A stretch of 64,000 nt of DNA from Calliopsis andreniformis. Lineage: Eukaryota; Arthropoda; Insecta; Hymenoptera; Andrenidae. Location of the stretch: contig NW_027480438.1 of assembly GCF_051401765.1 (NCBI RefSeq), forward strand, positions 4,278,001 through 4,342,000. The letters run 5' to 3'. Below the pieces are notes generated by a model, which made no database searches, was not told where the DNA came from, and saw nothing but the letters and a program-made list of their open reading frames with translations. This document shows positions 40,467-53,100 of this stretch, piece after piece; the first letter of the stretch is position 1, and every line of letters begins with the position of its first letter. The position numbers and the translations under genes are program-made.

Positions 40467-43400
40467 CTGAATCCTCAATCCTGAATCCTCAATCTTCAGA
40501 CCTCAGTCCTCAACAATCAGTTGTCAATTCTCAATCCTCAATAGAATATCATCAATTCACAGTTTTCAATACACAATACTCAATCTGCAATCTTTAAATC
40601 TCTATCCACAAACACCACTTCTTATCACTCAACCCTCAACTCTCAGTCCCCAAACCTCAATCTTCAATCCTCAACCCTCAATCCTCAATCCTCAATCATC
40701 AATCCTCAATCTTCAATACTCAATCCTCAATCCTCAATCCTCAACCCTCAATCCTCAATCCTCTATCTTAAATCCTCAAACCTCAATCCTCAATCCACAA
40801 TCCTCAATTCTCAATCTTCAGTCCTCAATACTCAATCTTAAATCCTCAATCCTCAATCCTCAATCCTCAATCCTCTATCCTCAATCCTCAATCCTCATCC
40901 TTCAATCCTCAATACCCAATCCTCAATCTTCAATCCTCAATCCTCAATCCTCAATTCTCAATCCTCAACCCTCAGCCCTCAGTCCTTAAACCTCAATCCG
41001 CAACCCTCAGCCCTCATCCTCAATCCTCAATCCTCAATCCTCAATCCTCAATCTTCACTCCTCAATCCTCAATCCTCAATCCTCAATCCTCAAACCTCAG
41101 TCCTCAAACCACAATCCTGAATCCTCAATCCTGAATCCTCAATCTTCAGCCCTCAGTCCTCAACAATCACTTGTCAATCCTCAATCCTCACTAGAATATC
41201 CTCAGTTCAGAGCTTTCCATACGCAATACTCAATCTGCGATCTCCAAATCTCTATCCACAAACATCAATTCTCATCACTCAACCCTCAACACTCAGTCCC
41301 CAATCCTCAATCTGCAATCCTCAATCCTCAACACTCAATCCTCAATCCTCAACCTTCAATCCTCAATACTCAATCTTCAATCCTCAATCCTCAACACTCA
41401 ATCCTCAGTCCTCAAACCTCAATTCTGAATCCTCGATCCTGAATCCTCAATCTCCAGCCCTCAGTCCTGAACAATCAGGTGACAATCCTCAATCCTTAAT
41501 AGAATATCCTCAATTCACAGTTTTCAATACTCAATACTCAATCTGCAATCTTCAAATCTCTATCCACAAACATCAATTCTCATCACTCAACACTCAACAC
41601 TCAGTCCTCAATGTTCAATCCTCAATCCTCAATCCTTAATTCTCAATCTTCAATCCTCAATACTCAATCTTAAATCCTCAATCCTCAATCCTCAATACCA
41701 AACCCTCAATCTTCAATCCTCAATCCTCAATCCTCAATTCTCAATCCTCAATCCTCAACCCTCAATCCTCAATCCTCAATCCTCAATCCTCAATCCTCAA
41801 TCCTCAACCCTCAATCGTCAGTCTTCAAACCTCAATATTCAATCTTCAATCCTCAATCCTCAATCCTCAATCCTCAATCCTCATCCTTCATTCCTCAATA
41901 CCCAATCCTCAATCTTCAATCCTCAATCCTCAATCCTCAATTCTCAATCCTCAATCCTCAGTCCTCAGTCCTTAAACCTCAATCCTCAGCCCTCAGCCCA
42001 CATCCTCAATCCTCAATCCTCAATCCTCAATCCTCAACCTTCAATCCTCAATCCTCAATCCTCAGTCCTCAAACCTCAATTCTGAATCCTCAATCCTGAA
42101 TCCTCAATCTTCAGCCCTCAGTCCTCAACAATCAGGTGACAATCCTCAATCCTCAATAGAATATCCTCTATTCACAGTTTTCAATACTCAATACTCAATC
42201 TGCAATCTTCAAATCACTATCCAGAAACATTAATTCTCATCACTCAACCCTCAACACTCAGTCCTCAATGTTCAATCCTCAATCCTCAATCCTCAATCTT
42301 CAATCCTCAATACTCAATCTATAATCCTCAATCCTCAACCCTCAATCTTCAATCCTCAATCCCCAATACTCAATCTTCAATCCTCAATCCTCAATCCTCA
42401 ATCATCAATCCTCAATCTTCAATACTCAATCCTCAATCCTCAATCCTCAATCCTCAATCCTCAATCCTCAATCATCAATCCTCAATCTTCAATCCTCAAC
42501 ACTCAATCTTTAATCCTCAATCTTCAGTCCTCAATCCTCAATCCTCAACCCTCAATCCTCAATCCTCACACCTCAAACATCAATACTCAACCCTCAGTCC
42601 TCGTCCTCAATCCACAACGCTCAATCCTCAATCCCCAATCTTCAATCATCAACATTCAATCTTCAGTCCTCAATCCTCAATCCTCAATCCTCAATCCTCA
42701 TTTCTCAATGTTCAATCAGCAATACCCAACCCTCAATCTTCAATCCTCAATCCTCAATCCTCAATCCTCACTCCTCAATCCTCAATCCTCAGTCCTCAAA
42801 CCTCAATCCTGAATCCTCAATCCTGAATCCTCAATCTTCAGACCTCAGTCCTCAACAATCAGTTGTCAATTCTCAATCCTCCATAGAATATCATCAATTC
42901 ACAGTTTTCAATACTCAATACTGAATCTGTAATCTTTAAATCTCTATCCACAAACATCAATTCTCATCACTCAATCCTCAACACTCAGTCCCCAATCCTC
43001 AATCATCAATCCTCAATACTCAATCCTCAATCCTCAATCCTCAATCTTCAATCCTCAATACTCAATCATCAATCCTCAAACCTCAATCCTCAATCCTCAA
43101 TCCTCAACCCTCAATCGTGAGTCTTCAAACCTCAATACTCAATCTTCAATCCTCAATCCTCAATCCTCAATCCTCAATCCTCAATCCTCATCCTTCAATC
43201 CTCAATACGCAATCCTCAATCTTTAATCCTCAATCCTCAATCCTCAATTCTCAATCCTCAATCCTCAGTCCTCAGTCCTTAAACCTCAGTCCTCAACCCT
43301 CAGCCCTCATCATCAATCCTCAATCCTCAATCCTCAATCCTCAATTCTCAATCTTCAACCCTCAACACTCAGTCCTCAATGTTCAAACCTCAATCCTCAA

Positions 43401-44047
43401 TTCTCAATCTTCAATCCTCAATACTCAATCTTCAATCCTCAATCCTCAATACTCAATCCTCAGTACTCAATCCTCAAACCGCAATCATCAATCCTCAATC
43501 TTCAATACTCAATCCTCAATCCTCAATCCTCAATCCTCATCCTTCAATCCTCAATACGCAATCCTCAATCTTTAATCCTCAATCCTCAATCCTCAATTCT
43601 CAATCCTCAATCCTCAGTCCTCAGTCCTTAAACCTCAGTCCTCAACCCTCAGCCCTCATCATCAATCCTCAATGCTCAATCCTCAATCCTCAATTCTCAA
43701 TCTTCAACCCTCAACACTCAGTCCTCAATGTTCAAACCTCAATCCTCAATTCTCAATCTTCAATCCTCAATACTCAATCTTCAATCCTCAATCCTCAATA
43801 CTCAATCCTCAGTACTCAATCCTCAAACCGCAATCATCAATCCTCAATCTTCAATACTCAATCCTCAATCCTCAATCCTCAATACTCAATCCTCAATCCT
43901 CAATCATCAATCCTCAATCTTTAATCCTCAATACTCAATCTTTAATCCTCAGTCCTCAATCCTCAATCTTCAATCTTTAATCCTCAACCCGCAATCCTCA
44001 ATCCTCAATCCTCAATCCTCAGTCCTCAATCCGCAATCTTCAATCCT
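40467..44047 (+). repeat. Higher-order repeat copy 7, truncated after the conserved module
   Basis: Core anchors: alpha1 40542, beta 41192, gamma 41500, delta 42157, epsilon 42884. The CCTAACCCT found in other units is mutated here to CCAAACCCT near 41698. The unit ends near 44047, where CAATCTTCAATCCTCAG switches into sequence not seen elsewhere. Confidence 0.82.
43172..43869 (+). repeat. Local tandem duplication, two 349-bp copies
   Basis: Landmarks CCTTCAATC (43192/43541) and AATGTTCAAACC (43378/43727) recur at 349 bp. 349 is 50 heptamers minus 1, because each copy contains one hexamer unit in CCCTCATCATCAATC. The copies are nearly identical; one difference is CAATGCTC near 43673 where the first copy has CAATCCTC. 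No other HOR copy in the window has this duplication. Confidence 0.87.
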
Positions 44048-45977
44048 CAGCCCTCATCCTCAATCCTCAATCCTCAGACCTCAAACATAAATACTCAACC
44101 CTCAGTCCTCGTCCTCAATCCGCAACCCTCAATCCTCAATGCTCAATCTTCAATCATCAATATTCAATCTTCAATCCTCAACCCTCAATCCTCAATCCTC
44201 AATCCTCATTCCACAATCCTCGGACCTCAAACATGAATACTCAACCCTCAGTCCTCGTCCTCAATCCACAACCCTCGATCCTCAATCCTCAATCTTCAAT
44301 CATCAATATTCAATCTTCAGTCCTCAATCCTCAATCCTCAATCCTCAATGTTCAGTCCGCAATACCCAGCCCTCAATCTTCGATCCTCAATGCTCAATCC
44401 TCAGTCCTCAATCCTCAATCCTCAATCCTCAGTCCTCAAACCTCAATCCTGAAACCTCAATCCTGAATCCTCAATCTTCAGCCCTCAGTCGTCAATAATC
44501 AATAGTCAATTCTCAATCATCAATAGAATATCCTCAATTCACAGTTTTCAATAATCAATCCCCATTCTTCAATCTTCAAATCTCAATCCACAAACATCAA
44601 TTCCCATCACTCAACCCTCAACACTAAGTCCTCAATCTTCAATCCTCAATCCTCAATCCTCAACCTCCAATCCTCAATACTCAATCTTCAATCCGCAATC
44701 TTCAATTCTCAATCCTCAATTCTCAATCCTCAATCGTCAATCCTCAATCCTCAATCTTCAATCCTCAATACTCAATCTTCAATCCTCAATCCTCAATCCT
44801 CAGTCCTCAAACCTCAATTCTGAATCATCAATCTCCAGCCCTCAGTCCTGAACAATCAGGTGACAATTCTCAATCCTCAATAGAATATCCCCAATTCACA
44901 GTTTTCAATACTCAATGCTCAATCTGCAATCTACAAATCTCTATCCACAAACATCAATTCTCATCACTCAACCCTCAATACTCAGTCCTCAATGTTCAAT
45001 CCTCAATCCTCAATTCTCAATCTTCAATCCTCAATACTCCATCTCTAATCCTCAATCCTCAATACTCAATCTACCATCCTCAATCCGCAATACTCAATCC
45101 TCAACCCTCAATCCTCGATCCTCAATCATCAATCCTCAATCTTCAATACTCAATCCTCAATCCTCAATCCTCAATCCTCAATCCTCAATCCTCTATCTTA
45201 AATCCTCAAACCTCAATCCTCAATCCACAATCCTCAATTCTCAATCTTCAATCCTCAATACTCAATCTTAAATCCTCAATCCTCAATCCTCAACCCTCAA
45301 TCCTCAATCCTCAATCCTCAATCCTCATCCTTCAATCCTCAATACCCAATCCTCAATCTTCAATCCTCAATCCTCAATCCTCAATTCTCAATCCTCAACC
45401 CTTAGCCCTCAGTCCTTAAACCTCAATCCTCAACCCTCAGCCCTCATCCTCAATCCTCAATCCTCAATCCTCAATCCTTAATCTTCAATCCTCAATACTC
45501 AATCTTCAATCCTCAATCCTCAGACCTCAATGTTCAATCCTCAATGTTCAATCCTCAATACCCAATCCTCAATCTTCACTCCTCAATCCTCAATCCTCAA
45601 TCCTCAATCCTCACTCCTCAATCCTCAATCCTCAGTCCTCAAACCACAATCCTGAATTCTGAATCTTCAGCCCTCAGTCCTCAACAATCAGTTGTCAATC
45701 CTCAATCCTCACTAGAATATCCCCAGTTCAGAGTTTTCCATACGCAGTACTCAATCGGCAATCTTCAAATCTCTATCCACAAACATCAATTGTCATCACT
45801 CAACCCTCAACACTCAGTCCCCAATCCTCAACTTTCAACCCTCAAACCTCAACCCTCAATCTTCACTCCTCAATCCTCAATCCTCATTCCTCAATCCTCA
45901 CTCCTCAATACTCAATCCTCAATCCTCAATTCTCAATCCTGAATCCTCAATCCTCAATCCTCAATCCTCAATCCTCA
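44048..45977 (+). repeat. Heptamer region present once, with three unusual cores
   Basis: Anchors: 44524 (preceded by GTCGTCAATAATCAATAGTC, followed by CAATCCCCATTC), 44881 (gamma type with ATATCCCCAATTC) and 45713 (CCCCAG beta type otherwise only at 736-1849). Parts resemble other blocks (45190-45480 resembles the alpha-beta interval; 45640-45900 resembles 650-900), but the combination is not repeated in the window. Confidence 0.72.
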
Positions 45978-48548
45978 ATCCTCAATCCTCAATTCTTAAT
46001 CCTCAATACTCAATGCTCAATCGTTAATCCTCAATCCCCAATCCTTAATTTTCAATCCTCAATCCTCAATCCTCAATCCACAATCCTCAATATTCAATCC
46101 TCAATACTCAATCTTGCATCCTCAATCCGCAATCCTCAATCCTTAATCCTCAATCCTCAATCCTCTATCCTCAATCTTGAATCCTCAATACTCAATCTTC
46201 AATCCCCAATCCTCAATCTTCAATCCTCAATCCTCAATCCTCAATCCTCAATCCTCAATCCTCAATGTTCAATCCTCAACAGTCAATCATCAATCTTCAA
46301 TCCTCAATACTCAATCTTCAATCCTCAATGCTCAATCCTCAACCTTCAATCCTCAATACTCAATCTTCAATCGTCAATCCTCAGTCCTCATCCTCAATCC
46401 TCAATCCTCAATCCTCAATCCACAATCCTCAATATTCAATCCTCAATCCTCAATCCCCAATTCTCAGTCCTCAATCCTCAATCCTCAGACCTCAAACATC
46501 AATCCCCAACCGTCAGTCCTCGTCCTCAATCCTCAACACTCAATCCTAAATCCTCAATCTTCAATCGTCAATACTAAATCTTCAATCCTCAATCTTCAAT
46601 CTTCAATCCTCAATCCTCAATCCTCAATATTCAACACACAACCCTCAACCATCAATCCTCAATACTCAACCATCAATACTCAATTCTCAATACTCAATAG
46701 CATATCCTGAATTCTCATGGTTCAATACTCAATCCACAAATACAATAATCAAATCTCAATCCTCAAACATCAATCCTCAACACTCAATACTTAACACTCA
46801 ATCCTCAGTCCTCAAACCTCAATCCCGAATCCTCAATCCTGAATCCTCAATCTTCAGCCCTCAGTCCTCAACAATCAATTGTCAATCCTCAATCCTCAAT
46901 AGAATATCCTCAATTCACAGTTTTCAATACTCAAACCCCATTCTTCAATCTTCAAATCTCAATCCACAAACATCAATTCCCATCACTCAACCCTCAACAC
47001 TAAGTCCTCAATATTCAATCCACAGTCCTCAATCCTCAATCTTCAATCCTCAATCCTCAATCCTCAATCGTCATTACTCAATCCTCAATCGTCAATCCTC
47101 AATCCCCAATCCTCAATCTTCAATCCTCAATCCTCAATCCTCAATCCTCAATAGTCAATCTTCAATCCTCAATACTCAATCTTCAATCCTCAATCATCAA
47201 TCCTCAGTCCTCAATCCACAATCGTCAATCCTCAATCCTCAATCCTCAATTCTCAATCCTCAATCCTCATTCCTCAATCTTCAATCCTCAATACTCAATC
47301 CACAATCCTCAATATTCAATCCTCAATACTCAATCTTCAATCCACAATCCGCAATCCTCAATCCTCAATCCTCAATCTTCAATCCTCAATCCTCAATCTT
47401 GAATACTCAATACTCAATCTTCAATCCCCAATCCTCAATCTTCAATCCTCAATCCTCAATCCTCAATCCTCAATCCTCAATCCTCAATCTTCAATCCTCT
47501 ACACTCAATCATCAATCTTCAATCCTCAATACTCAACCTTCAATCCTCAAAGCTCAATCCTCAACATTCAACCCTCAATACTCAATCTTCAATCGTCAAT
47601 CCTCAGTCCTCATCCTCAATCCTCAATCCTCAATCCTCAATCCTCAATCTTCAATCCTCAATACTCAATATTCAATCCTCAATCCTCAATCCTCAGTCCT
47701 CAAACCTCAATTCTGAATCCTCAATCCTGAATCCTCAATCTTCAGCCCTCAGTCCTCAACAATCAGGTGACAATCCTCAATCCTCAATAGAATATCCTCA
47801 ATTCGCAGCTTTCGATACACAATACTCAATCTGCAACCTTCAAATCTCTATCCACAAACATCAATTCTCATCACTCAACCCTCAACACTCAGTCCTCAAT
47901 GTTCAATCCTCAATCATCAATCCTCAATCTTCAATCGTCAATATTCAATCTTCAATACTCAATCCTCAATCCTCAATCCTCAATCCTCAATCCTCAATGT
48001 TCAATCCTCGATACCCAGTCCTCAACCTTCAATCCTCAATCCTCAATCCTCAATCCTCAATCCTCAATCCTCAATCCTCAGTCCTCAAACCACAATCCTG
48101 AATCCTCAATCCTGAATCCTCAATCTTCAGCCCTGAGTCCTCAACAATCAGATGTCAATCCTCAATCCTCACTAGAATATCCTCAGTTCAGAGCTTTCCA
48201 TACGCAATACTCAGTCTGCAATCTTCAAATCTCTATCCACAAACATCAATTCTCATCACTCAACCCTCAACACTCAGTCCCCAATCCTCAATCTTCAATC
48301 CTCAATACTCAATCTTCAATCCTCAATCCTCAATCCTCAATCCTCAATTCTCAATCCTTAATCCTCAATCCTCAATCCTCAATCCTCAATCCTCAATCCT
48401 CAATCCTCAATACTAAATATTCAATCCTCAATACTCAAACTTCAATCCTCAATCCTCAATCCTCAATCCTCACTCCTCATTCTTCAATCCCCAATACCCA
48501 ATCCTCAATCTTCAATCCTCAAACCTCAATCCTCAATTCTCAATCCTC
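45978..48548 (+). repeat. Domain F2, copy of F1
   Basis: Repeats F1 9588 bp downstream: degenerate core near 46690-46760, then anchors at 46900, 47788 (10 bp closer than the offset predicts by my counting, so either a small indel or a counting slip) and 48173. It begins abruptly after a run of plain heptamers near 45950-45980. Confidence 0.8.
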
Positions 48549-50138
48549 AATCCTCAATCCTCAATCCTCAATCCTCAGTCCTCAATCCTCAATCCTCAAT
48601 CCTCAATCTTCAATCCTCAATACTCAACCTTCAGTCCTCAATTCTCAATACTCAATACTCAATAATCAGACCTCAACCATCAATACTGAACCCTCAGTCC
48701 TTGTCCTCAATCCACAACCCTCAATCCTCAATCCTCAATCTTCAATCATCAATATTCAATATTCAGTCCTCAATGCTCAATCCTCAATCCTCAATCCTCA
48801 ATCCTCAATGTTCAATCCGCAATACCCAATCCTGAATCTTCAATCCTCAATCCTCAATCCTCAATCCCCAATCCTCAATCCTCAATCCTCAGTCCTCAAA
48901 CCTCAATCCTGAATCCTCAATCCTGAATCCTCAATCTTCAGACCTCAGTCCTCAACAATCAGTTGTCAATTCTCAATCCTCAGTAGAATATCATCAATTC
49001 ACAGTTTTCAATACACAATACTCAATCTGCAATCTTTAAATCTCTATCCACAAACACCAATTATTATCAATCAACCCTCAACTCTCAGTCCCCAAACCTC
49101 AATCTTCAATCCTCAACCCTCAATCCTCAATCCTCAATCATCAATCCTCAATCTTCAATACTCAATCCTCAATCCTCAATCCTCACTCCTCATTCTTCAA
49201 TCCTCAATACCCAATCCTCAATCTTCAATCCTCAAACCTCAATCCTCAATTCTCAATCCTCAATCCTCAATCCTCAACCCTCAATCCTCAATCCTCTATC
49301 TTAAATCCTCAAACCTCAATCCTCAATCCACAATCCTCAATTCTCAATCTTCAATCCTCAATACTCAATCTTAAATCCTCAATTCTCAATCCTCAATCCT
49401 CAATCCTCAATCCTCAATCCTCAATCCTCATCCTTCAATCCTCAATACCCAATCCTCAATCTTCAATCCTCAATCTTCAATCCTCAACTCTCAATCCTCA
49501 ACCCTCAGCCCTCAGTCCTTAAACCTCAATCCTCAACCCTCAGCCCTCATCCTCAATCCTCAATCCTCAATCCTCAATCCTTAATCTTCACTCCTCAATC
49601 CTCAATCCTCAATCCTCAATCCTCAAACCTCAGTCCTCAATACTAAATATTCAATCCTCAATACTCAGTCTTCAATCCTCAATCCTCAATCCTCAATCCT
49701 CACTCCTCATTCTTCAATCCTCAATACCCAATCCTCAATCTTCAATCCTCAAACCTCAATCCTCAATTCTCAATCCTCAATCCTCAATCCTCAGTCCTCA
49801 ATCCTCAATACTCAATCCTCAATCCTCAATCCTCAATCTTCAATCCTCAATACTCAATCTTCAGTCCTCAATTCTCAATACTAAATACTCAATAATCAGA
49901 CCTCAACCATCAATACTGAACCCTCAGTCCTTGTCCTCAATCCACAACCCTCAATCCTCAATCCTCAATCTTCAATCATCAATATTCAATATTCAGTCCT
50001 CAATCCTCAATCCTCAATCCTCAATCCTCAATCCTCAATGTTCAATCCGCAATACCCAATCATGAATCTTCAATCCTCAATCCTCAATCCTCAATCCCCA
50101 ATCCTCAATCCTCAATCCTCAGTCCTCAAGCCTCAATC
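48549..50138 (+). repeat. Alpha2 interval preceding HOR copy 8
   Basis: Alpha core at 48984 with CAGTAGAATATC, then alpha1 at 50214 (1230 bp instead of 1139 because of the 91-bp insertion). Otherwise colinear with 38961-40466. Confidence 0.78.
49180..49270 (+). repeat. 91-bp insertion copied from about 517 bp downstream
   Basis: Thirteen heptamers beginning CTCACTCCTCATTC and including CAATACCC and CCTCAAACC interrupt a run that is continuous in the partner copy near 39590. The same string, with flanking agreement, is found starting near 49699. The insertion thus looks templated from nearby sequence without being a direct tandem duplication. Confidence 0.8.
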
Positions 50139-53100
50139 CTGAATCCTCAATCCTGAATCCTCAATCTTCAGACCTCAGTCCTCAACAATCAGTTGTCAAT
50201 TCTCAATCCTCAATAGAATATCATCAATTCACAGTTTTCAATACACAATACTCAATCTGCAATCTTTAAATCTCTATCCACAAACACCACTTCTTATCAC
50301 TCAACCCTCAACTCTCAGTCCCCAAACCTCAATCTTCAATCCTCAACCCTCAATCCTCAATCCTCAATCATCAATCCTCAATCTTCAATACTCAATCCTC
50401 AATCCTCAATCCTCAACCCTCAATCCTCAATCCTCTATCTTAAATCCTCAAACCTCAATCCTCAATCCACAATCCTCAATTCTCAATCTTCAATCCTCAA
50501 TACTCAATCTTAAATCCTCAATCCTCAATCCTCAATCCTCAATCCTCAATCCTCTATCCTCAATCCTCAATCCTCATCCTTCAATCCTCAATACCCAATC
50601 CTCAATCTTCAATCCTCAATCCTCAATCCTCAATTCTCAATCCTCAACCCTCAGCCCTCAGTCCTTAAACCTCAATCCTCAACCCTCAGCCCTCATCCTC
50701 AATCCTCAATCCTCAATCCTCAATCCTCAATCTTCACTCCTCAATCCTCAATCCTCAATCCTCAATCCTCAAACCTCAGTCCTCAAACCACAATCCTGAA
50801 TCCTCAATCCTGAATCCTCAATCTTCAGCCCTCAGTCCTCAACAATCACTTGTCAATCCTCAATCCTCACTAGAATATCCTCAGTTCAGAGCTTTCCATA
50901 CGCAATACTCAATCTGCGATCTCCAAATCTCTATCCACAAACATCAATTCTCATCACTCAACCCTCAACACTCAGTCCCCAATCCTCAATCTGCAATCCT
51001 CAATCCTCAACACTCAATCCTCAATCCTCAACCTTCAATCCTCAATACTCAATCTTCAATCCTCAATCCTCAACACTCAATCCTCAGTCCTCAAACCTCA
51101 ATTCTGAATCCTCGATCATGAATCCTCAATCTCCAGCCCTCAGTCCTGAACAATCAGGTGACAATCCTCAATCCTTAATAGAATATCCTCAATTCACAGT
51201 TTTCAATACTCAATACTCAATCTGCAATCTTCAAATCTCTATCCACAAACATCAATTCTCATCACTCAACACTCAACACTCAGTCCTCAATGTTCAATCC
51301 TCAATCCTCAATCCTTAATTCTCAATCTTCAATCCTCAATACTCAATCTTAAATCCTCAATCCTCAATCCTCAATACCTAACCCTCAATCTTCAATCCTC
51401 AATCCTCAATCCTCAATTCTCAATCCTCAATCCTCAACCCTCAATCCTCAATCCTCAATCCTCAATCCTCAATCCTCAATCCTCAACCCTCAATCGTCAG
51501 TCTTCAAAACTCAATATTCAATCTTCAATCCTCAATCCTCAATCCTCAATCCTCAATCCTCATCCTTCATTCCTCAATACCCAATCCTCAATCTTCAATC
51601 CTCAATCCTCAATCCTCAATTCTCAATCCTCAATCCTCAGTCCTCAGTCCTTAAACCTCAATCCTCAGCCCTCAGCCCTCATCCTCAATCCTCAATCCTC
51701 AATCCTCAATCCTCAACCTTCAATCCTCAATCCTCAATCCTCAGTCCTCAAACCTCAATTCTGAATCCTCAATCCTGAATCCTCAATCTTCAGCCCTCAG
51801 TCCTCAACAATCAGGTGACAATCCTCAATCCTCAATAGAATATCCTCTATTCACAGTTTTCAATACTCAATACTCAATCTGCAATCTTCAAATCACTATC
51901 CAGAAACATCAATTCTCATCACTCAACCCTCAACACTCAGTCCTCAATGTTCAATCCTCAATCCTCAATCCTCAATCTTCAATCCTCAATACTCAATCTA
52001 TAATCCTCAATCCTCAACCCTCAATCTTCAATCCTCAATCCCCAATACTCAATCTTCAATCCTCAATCCTCAATCCTCAATCATCAATCCTCAATCTTCA
52101 ATACTCAATCCTCAATCCTCAATCCTCAATCCTCAATCCTCAATCCTCAATCCTCAATCATCAATCCTCAATCTTCAATCCCCAACACTCAATCTTTAAT
52201 CCTCAATCTTCAGTCCTCAATCCTCAATCCTCAACCCTCAATCCTCAATCCTCACACCTCAAACATCAATACTCAACCCTCAGTCCTCGTCCTCAATCCA
52301 CAACGCTCAATCCTCAATCCCCAATCTTCAATCATCAACATTCAATCTTCAGTCCTCAATCCTCAATCCTCAATCCTCAATCCTCATTTCTCAATGTTCA
52401 ATCAGCAATACCCAATCCTCAATCTTCAATCCTCAATCCTCAATCCTCAATCCTCACTCCTCAATCCTCAATCCTCAGTCCTCAAACCTCAATCCTGAAT
52501 CCTCAATCCTGAATCCTCAATCTTCAGACCTCAGTCCTCAACAATCAGTTGTCAATTCTCAATCCTCCATAGAATATCATCAATTCACAGTTTTCAATAC
52601 TCAATACTGAATCTGTAATCTTTAAATCTCTATCCACAAACATCAATTCTCATCACTCAATCCTCAACACTCGGTCCCCAATCCTCAATCATCAATCCTC
52701 AATACTCAATCCTCAATCCTCAATCCTCAATCTTCAATCCTCAATACTCAATCATCAATCCTCAAACCTCAATCCTCAATCCTCAATCCTCAACCCTCAA
52801 TCGTGAGTCTTCAAACCTCAATACTCAATCTTCAATCCTCAATCCTCAATCCTCAATCCTCAATCCTCAATCCTCATCCTTCAATCCTCAATACGCAATC
52901 CTCAATCTTTAATCCTCAATCCTCAATCCTCAATTCTCAATCCTCAATCCTCAGTCCTCAGTCCTTAAACCTCAATCCTCAACCCTCAGCCCTCATCATC
53001 AATCCTCAATCCTCAATCCTCAATCCTCAATCCTCAATCCTCAATCTTCAACCCTCAACACTCAGTCCTCAATGTTCAAACCTCAATCCTCAATTCTCAA

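Larger units (their letters stand above)
36390..44047 (+). repeat. Segmental duplication D, copy 1 (about 7.7 kb)
   Basis: The partner is 45978-53391. The offset starts at 9588 bp (36589/46177, 37312/46900, 38585/48173) and changes stepwise to 9581 (39403/48984), 9672 (40542/50214), 9679 (41192/50871) and 9686 (42884/52570), always by multiples of 7. It covers F1, an alpha2 interval and HOR copy 7. Confidence 0.88.
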
